64,000 nucleotides of DNA from Trichinella spiralis (Eukaryota > Nematoda > Enoplea > Trichinellida > Trichinellidae). The notes under the pieces were generated by a model that was not told the origin of the DNA, did not search any database, and worked only from the letters and a program-made list of their open reading frames with translations. A program made the position numbers and the translations under genes. The stretch covers positions 3,032,623 through 3,096,622 of the forward strand of contig CM012953.1 in assembly GCA_000181795.3 (NCBI GenBank). The letters run 5' to 3'. Below are positions 25,709 through 37,407 of the stretch, piece by piece (position 1 is the first letter of the stretch; each line of letters begins with the position of its first letter).

Positions 25709-25716
25709 ATTTTAGA
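25709..25716 (+). promoter_or_regulatory. 3' splice acceptor just upstream of TIMM13 start
   Basis: ATACATTTTAG ends at 25715, 18 bases before the ATG, after a T-rich tract. It is a candidate spliced-leader or 5' UTR intron acceptor; the gene itself has no intron. Confidence 0.4.
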
Positions 25717-25733
25717 AATTTGAAAAGTTTTCC

Positions 25734-26000
25734 ATGGACGACGACGAGGTGGATTTAACAAATATGACATCAACTCAACGGGAAGAGGTGATCCAACGAG
25801 TTCGACAGCAAATGGCGTTGGCTAATGTGCAAGAATTGTTGCAGTCGATTTCGGAAAAATGCTTGAAAGCTTGCATCAAGAAACCCGGCAAAACTTTGGA
25901 AAGTTCTCAGCAGAAATGTCTTTATCATTGTGTAGACAGATATTTGGAAACGACTAATCTTGTTGCTGTCACTTATCGTAATCGACTCGAACAGGGTTGA
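25734..26000 (+). CDS. TIMM13: Mitochondrial import chaperone Tim13
   Basis: Single-exon gene of 88 residues. It has the twin CX3C motif of small Tim proteins (CLKAC at about 43-47 and CLYHC at about 63-67), a preceding helix with VRQQMALANVQELLQ and a following helix with VDRYLETTNLV. The NAQELLQ-like helix plus IKKPG between the motifs favours Tim13 over Tim8, 9 or 10. In other animals Tim13 pairs with Tim8 as a hexamer in the intermembrane space, shielding hydrophobic inner- and outer-membrane precursors, and the cysteines form two intramolecular disulphides through the Mia40 pathway. The 88-residue length is close to the usual 85-95. The ATG is the first in frame and follows a splice acceptor. 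Confidence 0.95.
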   Translation: MDDDEVDLTNMTSTQREEVIQRVRQQMALANVQELLQSISEKCLKACIKKPGKTLESSQQKCLYHCVDRYLETTNLVAVTYRNRLEQG

Positions 26001-26375
26001 ATATTAATTATCCAATGATTAACATTATGAATTAAAAGTCCTCTCCAATTAAACTGCTGTCGTTTATTTATTTCATCGATTATCTTTTCTTTATTTTGTT
26101 TACTTTCAAAGTTTATTATATTCATTTGAATAGAAACATAGTAAGAAAAAGACCGCTAATTCAGCATATTTGTTTATTTATTATTAGGTTATAACAAAAA
26201 CAAACAGATAAATAATGTTCTTCTAGCCTATCGAAAGAAATGATGCGTGTGTTCAAGAAACAAACATGGAAGTGTTTAAAGAGAAATCAAATTGTGCCAA
26301 TCACACAGTTTGAATTGGATTTTTAAAAGTGAAATGAAAAAAATTAATAATTTTTTTTCATTTGCATTTTCAGTA
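26001..26375. other. Short intergenic gap between convergent genes
   Basis: TIMM13 and the UBALD gene end toward each other across about 375 bp of AT-rich DNA, which must hold both 3' UTRs. No other feature was seen. Confidence 0.5.
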
Positions 26376-28570
26376 TTATTGAAATTGCGCGAATTTCGCG
26401 GCACCAGTTCCACTTTGCCCATCGCTGAATGAGCTCTCGTTAGGCATGTTGAGGTTTGATCCAAACTCTGCCGGTGTCCAGCGGTCAATATTTCTAAAAA
26501 CTTTGAAAATTGATCATTTTTTTTCAAAAATTCAATTGAAAATGATGAACGACATCAATTGAAGAAAAAAAAAGTTCATAAGAACAAATTATGTAATGTT
26601 TTTTAAACATTAATTTATTCAAATAATATACAACAATAAAGAAGCATTTTGAAAAAATTCAATACAGTAAGAGCTGATAATTTGAAAAAAAGAATACAAA
26701 ATACGTCGTAGTGATATTACCTAGTAGAGGTATTGCCAGCCCCACCACCAGCACCATCACCATCACCATTACCAGTGACAGCTTGCCCGGCAAAGGAAAA
26801 GCCAACGTCGTTGTTAGCGCTTCTCAAACCGCTGCTTTGAATAAATGTCGGTGTCAGTGCAGTAAAGCCGGACATTGGAGATGAATGCGATGAAGATGCA
26901 AAACAGACTGAAGAAGGAGGAGACCGGCTCATCCAATCATCAATTGCATGCAACTGTTGAAATGCCATCATCGTTTCGGACAAAGAAGGCGGAGTTACTG
27001 GAGTATTACAAGGTGCGTAGGCCTGAAATTTAAAAATTTACACCCAATCAAACTTCCTTTTATTCATTTCTCCACAATCTCGCACAAATTGGAACTTAAT
27101 CAATTTTTTAAAAAAATGAAAAATTAGCATTCATCGCAATTTATTCTTGTTCTATTTCAATTTCCAATCATCACACTTTTATTCTTTTTTAAAATTATAA
27201 AACTATTTGCAAAAAAAAGAGAAAAGCAACTGATTGTACCATAAAAACAATTTTAAAAATAACAAATTAACGAATGCAATCTTATTTATTATTAAACTGA
27301 TATAGTGATTGAAAAAATAAAAAAAGAAATAAAATTGAATTTGTATATAATTAATTTTTGAAAAATGCAGTGGAATTTTCATTTGTAAACAAATTTAAAT
27401 TTTTACAAACATTCGTTACCCTACCAATTTGATGGTGCAGCTGAAACAATTCTCGCCTAGAAGCCAATCTGTCAAATCTGTTTTCAACATTCAACGAAAT
27501 TCACAAGTTAATTAAAATATCCATTTCTAGTATCGGATAAATTTGTCAATTGTTCAAAGTTTCATCAAATGCAAATGAAAAGCAATACGGACAACTTGCC
27601 TCTGAAGAAAATTATACAATTATTCGATTTTCTTTTCTTTTATTCAACGAGAATGCTGTGAAATTGAATGAAAAAGATTTGTCTGTCGATGCTATTAAAT
27701 CTATTTAATTATGAAATTTTGAACACAATGCGAACGTGTTCCAACTTTGAAACAGTATTTTCATCAATTTCACAATCAAAGAAAGATAAAAAAAAGAAAC
27801 AAAGTGTAAAATGCTAACTGTACAAACGGGCATTTGAAAATATTGAAAAGCAACATTCAATTTCAATACATCTACCACAACAATAACGAGAAGAACATTT
27901 TATGTTGCATTCTATAATTGAACATTTCTCATTGTTGTGTCTCAATTTCAACTATACAGTATACAAGAATTAAGATTTGACAACACAATAAGCCCGTTTG
28001 TTGAAATTGCAACTGCTTGTAAATTCATCAAAAAAATAAAAGTTGCTTTTTCTTTAAAAAATTGTTTCTCAACAGTTTGAAGCGTTGTTGATAAGCTGTG
28101 GAAAGATTGGGCAATTTGCAATCTCCTAACCAACCTGATCATTAATATCAGCTACAGTAATTTTCTTTTATATTGGAAAGGAGAAAAATTGATTCTCTTT
28201 TGTTTCACAGAAAACAGAAAAAAAAATTCAATGAATTGAAAATTAACAAACATACGTATGTATGTAATGTATGGATACCTTATCGACAGCAGCCGATGGA
28301 CACGAAGAATTGGATGTATTGATCGACGGATTGTATTCTTCGAAAAACAAACTCAGTGCTGGCTTAAAATGATAAAAATAAATAAGAATAATAATAATGT
28401 GCATGATAATTTCACAAAGTATAATGTATAACCTGAAATTGCCAACGACTAGAAAGCAGCAATTGTTCAGCTTGATCATGGCTACATCCAGTGGCTGTTT
28501 GGAACTGATTGACCATCAGTTGTTGTCGAAGATTGATTGTCAAATCGTCGACACTGCCTCTGTCGACCAT
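26376..28570 (-). CDS. UBALD: UBA-like domain-containing protein (UBALD/FAM100 type)
   Basis: Four exons (28433-28570, 28279-28362, 26721-27022, 26376-26493) agree in phase and give 213 residues. The N-terminal half is the UBA-like domain: LRQQLMVNQFQTATGCSHDQ, then AEQLLLSSRWQFQPALSLFF, matching the vertebrate UBALD pattern of QLMINQF, AGC, DQAKQLL and WQFETALS. A CNTPVTPPSLSETMMAF block also matches the family (NTPATPP). The rest is low-complexity Ser/Gly-rich, with a short Gly-Asn-Asp-Gly run in exon 3. The function of the family is poorly defined; ubiquitin binding is suggested by the fold only. Intron 2 is 1.26 kb. Confidence 0.88.
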
Positions 28571-28616
28571 GACAAACAGCAAATGACCAAAACGGAGTTG
28601 TTTTGTTTATTTCATT

Positions 28617-28648
28617 ACTGTAAGTCTGAAAGAAGAAGAAGAAGAAGA
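28617..28648 (-). promoter_or_regulatory. 3' splice acceptor upstream of UBALD start
   Basis: Read on the minus strand, a (CTT)n tract is followed by TTTCAG ending at 28626, with a second AG at 28618, about 50 bases before the ATG at 28570. The pyrimidine tract is strong. It is a candidate spliced-leader or 5' UTR intron acceptor. Confidence 0.4.
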
Positions 28649-28649
28649 A

Positions 28650-31600
28650 GAAAACAACAGCAACAAGTGATACAGATATGAAATATTTCAAATTTTCCAC
28701 GCCAAATTTTTTGTCAATTCAAAAAAAACTTTTCATGAACCATTACGAACGAATGAATGTTGTGATGCAAAATATACAAGCGAGTGTAGAAAGAAAAAAG
28801 CTTGTCATTGAATAAAGAGACACACGGAGGGGGCGAGGGGGAAAGAGAGAGAGAGAGAGACATACGGTTGTCGACAAGCAAGCTTGTTTGTATGTCAACA
28901 AGCAGAAAATGAAAAAGCGAAAACAAACGGCCAAGCCTGATCTGGCCAGGCCAGGCCTGGTGTGTTGTCTGCTATTTGTGGTTTGGAGCAGCAATTTGAC
29001 ACATATCTTTGATAATAAGCATTTCAGTGAAGCTTAAAATTGAAACTGCAACAACACGAAGAGAAGATAGAAAACTGAAGAAGATGAACGTATGTAATGT
29101 GTTAATTTTTATTTATTATTCATCCGACGTGAAAAGCATCCTTTTCCAAAGTCGCCTATGTTTATGTGCTTATTTATGTGTCTCTCTGTGTGTGTGTGTG
29201 TGTGCACGCTTGCGATCGAGCATTATTTTCATTGGCTTCTTGATTGATGATAAGAAATGCATTCATTAGTTGAACGAACATTCTCGCATGTTGCTTCAGT
29301 CATCGGTCACATGGTAAATACTGAAACTATTTTTTCACGCTTGTTCCTTTTGTTTCATATCCTAACCAACCAAAGAGGCAAAACCCATTAATGTTGCAAT
29401 ATTTGAACATAATAATTAAACAATTTATTAACAATCAATATGAATTGAGATGGAATTTTCAAAAGTGAAAATTAAAATTGCTCTGCTGTTATGTGGCTTG
29501 AATTCGAATTTAAATTTCACAACTGACACTTCTGAAAACACTTGTTAAATTGATATTTTCAAACTTTATTTAATGTTCTTTCTTCATTGTTTTTTCTTTA
29601 CTAAAATAATTTATATACAAAACAAAACACATCCTCCTTTCTGAAATTGACATAATAAATGCTTGGATATTAATAGCTGAACAGCGGATCATTCAATAAG
29701 CTTTTGTCCACTGCGCCGCAAAATAGCCTTTCTGTCAGGATGAAGAAAACATGTGCATTAGATATTCTGACGCGCTTCACTGAACTCGACGATTATACAC
29801 AGACACGGAGACGTTATTATTAAGTTGGAAATCATTAAAACGTTCATAATTTAATACCCTGTGTCGTTGGCCTGTTTGTTGAGTATTTATAGAATTTTTC
29901 TTCAAACGCTGTTCAATAATAATTATTTCACATTTTCACTTCGAGCAAGCAGAATTAGCAATAATAAATGAAAATTAACAACTCAATAACTGGCTCAATT
30001 ATTTATTATTTTTTATTCAACACTATAGCAACTGGGTGAAATTTGAAAAGATGAGAAAAAACATTTTTTCAAACTAAGCGAAGCAATTATTTCAAACAAA
30101 CTCGAAAAAAATTAAAACATTCCAATGTTGTCACATTGCTTTTTTTTTAAAATAACTTTTCCCGCTCAAAATACGCGATTATTTAGTTTTCCAGTGAAAT
30201 AATAAAAAAACAATCTTAATAATCATTCTTACTGTAATATGAAAAAATTTCCGTTGAAATTTGTTTGTTCAATACTGAACTGGCAACCAGGATTGCACGC
30301 AATGAATTGAATATGTTCGCGAAGCTATTTGCAAGTTCACGTGAAGATATGAAATCAAAATTTACTAATAATAAATAAATTATTATGATTTTGCTCGATT
30401 GCAAATAGTTGAATACAAACTGTAGAAGTTGTAGTTGCAATAGCGATGCAAAAATAAATAAATAAATAAATAAACAGTTTTTATTATTTTATAATAAATA
30501 ATTTTACAAATTGAAATGTACTTACTTAAAATCGGACAAGTTGATCTAGTTTTTACTTGCTGACAAACGATTGTTATTGCTGAATAAAAAATCAATCGCA
30601 CACGCGCACCATGCACACACACAAATTACAATTTCAAGAAAGAAAAAAAATTGTCCTTCTGGAAAGTGCTATTATTATTATTATTATTATTTTGTTTGTT
30701 CACAAATAAATAAAGCATCTCAATAATTTTTTTACTCCCGTGAAACTTTCAACTCTTTGAAAAATATGTTTCTCAAAAAAATCTCAATTCTACATGCTCA
30801 GTTGAAAAATTCGATAATTATTTTTAGAAAAAAAAGAAAACAACTGAAACGTAAAAATGAAATTATAATACAATGGAAATGAGAAAAATAAATAAAATTT
30901 AATCCGTAGAGAAAAGAATGTTCAAAATCAAGGCATATTAAATAAAATGTCAACGTAAATATTGAATTATTACTAATAAGAATAAAATTGAAAATTAACT
31001 CTTAAATTAAACAACAATTATTGCTTTCAATTAGTGAAATAATCGATCAATCACTCACTTTCGTTGATATGGAATATGAAAATGGTAAAGAAAAAGTTCT
31101 GATTTAAAAACTGCATTTTCCACATTTGTAATTTATGCTCTCTCGTGTTATATGATGATAAGGAAATGATTTGCATAATAAAAATGATAAAACAACGTCA
31201 CATTGTTATGCTTTGTCAAAATATGTTGCAATCACTATTTCCAAAGAAATAAAAAAGATAATTTTTCTAAGATATTAAAAAAAATTATTATCATGGTTTA
31301 TCATCAAAAATCATCACAGTCAGAAAGAAGGGATAAGTTTTGTAAAAAAAAATTAATAATTTGGGGTGAAATTGGTGCCCGTTGTGTTGTCTGGTTGCGC
31401 TTGTTTGCGTTGAATTTTAGCCGTTCACATGGCATTAATTCAACTCGAAAATCAATCACTGAAATACAGCATTTGTTTTCCAATCACATGTTCGATTGAT
31501 TCTTCATTTAAATATAGCAAAAATCTATCCGATTATTTCAATAATGTCTCTTATGAAAATATGACAAACTAACAACAACATTTTAATTAGTTTTCAATTC

Positions 31601-33114
31601 ATTAATTGATGTGCAATCAGTATCATCAGCATCAGCATCAGATCTACCTCTCACTATAATCATTATTATTATTATTTCTTAGTGTGATGATGAATAAACA
31701 GAAAAATAACTTGTTGCATATTTTGACAATTTCCATTTATTACTTTCTATTCGTTGTCATAATTCATTTTAATACACTTTCAACTGTTGATAGAATACAT
31801 TTGAATTTGATGTCTTACTTTGGCAAAAATGACAAATCAAACAAATAAAATAAGCTGAAATAAATTTTCAAAAAAGAAGCTGTGAGCAAAAAAAAAATCT
31901 CCTACATACATACACTGGCACAAACAAACTCTAAAAAGAGAAGAACAACAGTGCATAATATTATTCATTCATAAATTTTCAATATTATTTCCAAAAATTA
32001 AAATAATAAAAAAGAAATATTTTTTCCATACTGTATATAAAAGATTATATAAGAAATGAAAAAAAAGAAGTAAATTCTTCCCGTTTAAAATAGCATAGCA
32101 GCCGGTGTTGAAGAGGCGTGAAAAATGGCGTCCGTATATATATATATATATTGAAATGCAAGCAAGATGATGCGCTTAATCAAAGCCACGTAGCCGAGAA
32201 TGCATAGTGAAAGTGAACAAATTCGACGTGTTGTGGAACAACGTTGTTGGAAATCTGACCAATCAATTTTGGAACCAAACCAACCTCAACTATATTGAAC
32301 AACACGGAATGAATCAATCTAAGCACTTCATGATGAAGGAATGCAAAAAAATTAACAAACAAACAAACAAACATTGTCAAACAACATTTTTAATTCATAT
32401 TTAAACTAATTTTCATCAGCAAAGAAGTTAAGTTCAAAAAAAATAATATTCGCAACACGAATTATATTATTAATTTTTTGAAATAACAAAAAATCAAAAA
32501 TATACCCAAGTTTGAAATTTTTCTTTTTTTTTAAAAGAAATAAATTGTTGCTAACAATTATCATTGACAAGAATCAAAAATAATCATTTTCTTCAACTGA
32601 AAAATTAATTTCATAAAAATCAAACAAAAAAAAATAAAGTAAAGGATCAAAATGCACTAATAAATCAAACAGTAAATATTATTTGCAATTTTTCTTCTGT
32701 AATAATATAAAGATAATTCAATAAATAAACAAATCATTAATTAATTAAGTAATATAAATTGGCATACGCTATATGGTGAAGACATTTTTTGTAGCTTTTT
32801 CAACATTTTTTGAATATAATCAAATATTCAAAAAGAATCACGAGGCCAATCTGGTTCAGTTTTGTTTCCACTTTTCCCCATTCAATATTGATCAAGCATA
32901 ACTTAATTGAACTGAAAAAGTTTATAATAATGGCAAATTACTGAAATATATTTATTTCCTTATAAAACTTAAGCAGGTCAACTTTTTCACGCCACGTTTG
33001 CTTGGACCTACAGAATCAAAAATTTTGGTAATCAATAAAAAAAATTCCACATGCATTATTACTTAGTCACTTATTATTGAAAAAAAATATCATTCCATTA
33101 TGAAATATCTCGTT

Positions 33115-33146
<32 letters not shown>

Positions 33147-34250
33147 CAATCTGCAAACAATATGCGATAAACGGGAAAATTTACATTCAAAAATTTGCCA
33201 GTTTTCATTTTCTTCGCTTTCTTTCTTTGACTAAATTTTAAAATTGCGTAAGCAAAATTAAAATAATCGCTTATTCAATAAATTCACTTATACATTTTAT
33301 TTCAAATCTTGTTGCATTCGATCAAAGCAGAGATACCTTCAAATACTACTACTACTACTACGTATTAAACTTGTCAAATGGTTGATTGCATTTTTGTAAT
33401 ACTGTAATAATAACAATAATAATAATAATAATAATAATTCAATGGAGCTGAAATTCTTGACATCTAATAGAAAAAAATTGATATCAGCCGTATGCATCAT
33501 TTTCATAAACAATAAAGCACATTTTTACAAGCAGGTAAATTTTTTCGCTCTTACAGCATTAAAAAAAATAAAAGAAATAAAAATTCTTACGCTTTTCAAA
33601 GTATGAAAAATTAATTGAAAATATAATGGACATAAAAAAACATTTTCCATCAATCACCAATGGACGAATCAAATGACCAACCACACACAATTGAATATGA
33701 TGAAAAAAATTCTGTCAACTCTTAGGAACGTTTCCAAAAATTATAAATATTTATTGATTAATATTTTTTTCTCCTGTTGCATTTTAATTATTCTTCTTTC
33801 AATTTCGTCAACGTACAACCGACGACTATAGGTCGACAAGATGATCAGTGACACAATACTGTAAATACGATACGCAAGACTTAAGGAGAGGAAAAATATT
33901 TTCTTCGAAACAAAAAATCATCTTTAATTTTTTAAAATTTCAATATTGTCATAATATTCATGCAAATTCACCATCTGAAATTTCTCCTCAACATACCTGG
34001 ATAATAAATAATTTTCTTCCACACAAGGAGTGACGCTTTCTTGAAATTGATGCATTTCAACTTGAATATCTTCTGAAACGACCTTTTCTTAAAAAAATTA
34101 AATAAATAATCATGTACCTATAAAATATTAATTCATATGTATGTTCAATTCTTTTATTGCTTTGAAAATTCAGTTCATTTACAGATTTTGAAACTTGGCA
34201 CCAACCTTTTTATTGACACATCAGACATGAAATGAATCGATCTCATTAAA
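28650..34250. other. Gene-poor 5.6 kb region with microsatellites
   Basis: AT-rich DNA with simple repeats: (GA)n near 28843-28860, (GT)n near 29187-29203, (ATT)n near 30668-30690, (AAT)n at 33118-33146, (ACT)n near 33347-33361 and (AAT)n near 33412-33440. A short GC-rich stretch of repeated AGGCC/GGCCA words lies near 28930-28960. No coding exon, RNA gene or transposon end could be supported. Confidence 0.5.
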
Positions 34251-34253
34251 AGC

Positions 34254-34532
34254 CTACTTTTGCTCCAACACCTTAACAATAGAATGCTGCATCCCGTTGC
34301 AATCTAGTATTAAATCAAAATTCACCACTGATTTATTTATCTTCAACAAGTGCGAATTCATCCCAGTCATATCTTTTCCAATTATGCCATTCAATAATAA
34401 TAATTTCTCATCAAATGCTAGAATAAAATTCCCTACAAAGGCTTTTTGCATTTCAAAATATAGACTTCGAACAACAACTTCCATTGCATTCTCACCACAA
34501 CAAAACAAATAGCGAACATCACAAACATTCAA
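34254..34532 (-). other. Unassigned open frame, possible orphan exon
   Basis: About 90 codons open on the minus strand with fairly normal composition for coding DNA here (for example FCCGENAMEVVVRSLYFEMQ, then LNGIIGKDMTGMNSHLL). There is no clear acceptor upstream and no recognised family. The first in-frame ATG is internal (ENAMEV). It could be a last exon of an unseen gene, a decayed gene, or chance. Confidence 0.2.
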
Positions 34533-35264
34533 AAAAAATTACAATATCAATAACAATTTTTGCCACATTAAAACTGCAATTTGAATATGCAAGGAAAATA
34601 TAATGCACACAGTATACTGACTCTCAGGATTAGTGGACAGTATTTTGTATAGCGGTTGATTCGACCACTAAAAAAACGACCAACCGGTCGGAAAGTTTCA
34701 GTAAGAACAACATGAGTTGTCAATAACATAAACTGCATCCGGCAATAGGACACGATTGCACACAAATGCACTCAGTACTGATTTATACTTATCACGGGTT
34801 CGGTCCAACGTCTTCACCATCTTGTCACTAGTTTCTGCGAGTATTTTAGCGGATTCACATCTGTATTTCTTTACGGAGAACACAAGTAATCGTCTGACAC
34901 CAGCATCAGTTTCCTGACGGCCCTGTCAAGCCTTGAGACGCACAGCAGTACAAATCTTGTGATGAGTTCCTGCTAACACTTCGGGGGATCTGAATCTGGG
35001 TTACTCCACAGGATTATACTATCGGACGTCAAGCAAGGAGTGCTCACCTTTTGTCCGCTCGATATTCGCCTCCTTTTGTGCATTAGCTGTTCACTGACAG
35101 ACTATACGGCGGTTGTACGCCAACTGACGAATGACTAAGTACATTTTATTTGTTTAATTAAACAGATTTGTTTAAAGTGATTTGAATTAAACAAATTAAA
35201 CTTTAAAAGCGAATTTAAACAAGATCCTTTAAACTAAGCATCAAAATGCTAATTTTAAAGTCCA

Positions 35265-37310
35265 TAGAGAGCACTGATAATCGTGTAACTACAGCGCCGG
35301 AAATTCCTTGTAGCTTTGTAGAGCTTAGATAAAGACGCATTTCACACAGAGAACACCGGAATTCGTCAGACTCCAGTATCAGAAATTCCTGCAAGCATTG
35401 GCAAGACATGATGAACAGCGCATTTCACACACAGAGCACAGCCATTCCGCTGACTCCAGGGTCAGTAATTCCTAGCAGCCTTCTCAAGCTTGTTAAGTGG
35501 AGAATTTTACACTGATAGCACTGGTATTCAATCGACTGTAGCGGCGAGAATTCCTGATAGCCTCGACAAGCCTAGAAAAGTGGAGAATTTCACACAGAGC
35601 TCAATGGTATTCTGACGACTGCAGCGTCATGAATACCTGCAAGCCTTATCAAACCTTCATAAGAACCGCATTGCACACAGTGATCAGTGGTATACGGCAC
35701 ATTCCAGTGCCAGGAATTCCTACCAGAATTGTCAAGCCTTCATGAGAATCGCATTCAAACAGACTGCACAGGTATTCGTCCGATTCTATGGTGGGAAATT
35801 CCTCCTAGCCTTATCAAGCCATTTTAAGAACATCATTTCAAACACAGTGCACTGGTAATCGGCCGACTCAGGAGTCAGGAATTCTTGCTTGCCTATAAAA
35901 GCGTAGATAAGCGACGCATATCACACTGAAAGCATTGGTATTCGTCAGACTCCTCCGCCGGCAATTCTTGCTAGCTTCATCAAACCTTGATGAGCGGTTA
36001 ATTTCACACTAAGAGCACTGGTATTCATCTCACTATAGCGCCGGGAATTCCTGCTAGCTTCGTCAAGCCTTGAAAATTGGCGCAATTCAGTCTGAGACGC
36101 CTGCTATTCGTCTAACTCCAGGGCCAGTAACGCTTGCTAAACCTTTCAAACCATCATAAGCTGCGCATTTTACGCAGTGAACATTGGTATTGACAGGTCT
36201 TCAGCGTCAGAAATTGCTGCTGGCGGAGTCAACCCTCTGGAAGCGAGGCATTTCACACAAAGAGCAGTGTTATCCGTCTGACTCCAGCGCACCAATTACT
36301 GCTATCCACGTCAAGCCTTGATAAGAAGCGCATTTCACAGAGAGCACTGTTATTCAGCCATCTCCTGCGTCAGGATTTATTTCTGGAGTTGTCAAGCCTC
36401 AATAAGCGACGCATTTCACACTGAGAGGACTGGTATTTCTCTGACTCCATGGTCAGTAATGATTGTTTCCTTTTGCAAGCCTTGATAAGCGACGTATTTC
36501 ACACAGAAACCACGGGTGATCAGCCGTCTCCAGCGTCAGGATTTCCTGCAAGCCTTGACAAACATTCATAAGCAGCTCACTGCGCACATTGTGCACTGGT
36601 AATCAGGCTACTCCAGGGCCAGTAATTCCTGGTAGCCGTTTGAAGCCTTGAAGAACGGTGAATTTTACACTGATAGCACGGGTATTAATCAGAATTCTGC
36701 GCCGGGAATTGCTCTTAGCCTTGACAAGCCATGAAAAGCGGCGCATTTCACACTGACGGCGCTGGAATTCGTCAGACTTCTGCCCCGGAAATTCCTTCCA
36801 GCCCCATCGAGTCTTAATATACGGTGCATTTCACTCTGTGAACTTTGTTATTCAACAGACTCAAGCGTCAGGAATTCCTAAACACGGCAGACTCCAGGGA
36901 TACGAATTCCTGCAATCCGTGTCAAGCCTTCATAAGCACCCTATTACAAACACAGTGCACTTGTATTCGGCCGACTAAAGAATCAGGAATCTTTGCTTAA
37001 CTTTAAATGCGTAGATACACACTGACTACACTGGTATTCGTCAGATTCCTCCGCCGGGAATTCTTGCTAGCCTCCAGAAGCTTTTAAAAGCGGCGCAATT
37101 TACACAGAGTGTACTGGTGGTATTCGTCAGACAACAGCGTCAGGAATTCTCGCAAGCCTTGTCAATCCATGATAAGCGGCGCATTGCACACTTAGTGCAC
37201 TTGCATTCGTGGGAATCTAGCGCCGGGAATTCCTGCTAGACTCGTCAAGCCTTGATAAGCAACGGATTGCACACAGAGAGAAGGTGAATTCGGTAGACAC
37301 ACCAGGTTAA
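35265..37310. repeat. Diverged tandem satellite, about 83 bp unit
   Basis: About 24-25 head-to-tail units of roughly 80-85 bp. Each unit contains recognisable words in the same order: a GGAATTCCTGCTAGC core, TCAAGCCTTGATAAGCGG, GCGCATTTCACACAGAGAG, CACTGGTATTCG and TCAGACTCCAGCG. Units differ from each other by many substitutions and small indels. Composition is clearly less AT-rich than the flanks. One or two outlying, more diverged units lie near 34890-35010, separated by about 250 bp of other sequence. Most units keep an EcoRI-like GAATTC or near match. No long open frame runs through it. Confidence 0.9.
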
Positions 37311-37333
37311 AGTGTTTCAAATGGAATGAAAAT

Positions 37334-37359
37334 GCATGAATGAATGAATGAATGAACGA
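37334..37359. repeat. (GAAT)n tetranucleotide repeat
   Basis: A short run of GAAT units at the right edge of the satellite and just beyond the stop codon of the mesh-like gene. Confidence 0.8.
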
Positions 37360-37407
37360 AGAAATGCTTACAGTAAATTTGCAGAGGATGCGATGCCCAG
37401 GTTTAAT

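Noticed and set aside
12413..28570. Functional operon of WIPI, unkempt, TIMM13 and UBALD
   Set aside because: The genes alternate strands and are separated by kilobases or end-to-end 3' UTRs, so polycistronic transcription is not possible for them as a set.
35265..37310. CRISPR-like array of regularly spaced repeats
   Set aside because: Units are contiguous and about 83 bp with no alternating unique spacers, sequence similarity runs across the whole unit, and the context is a eukaryotic genome without cas genes. It is a satellite.
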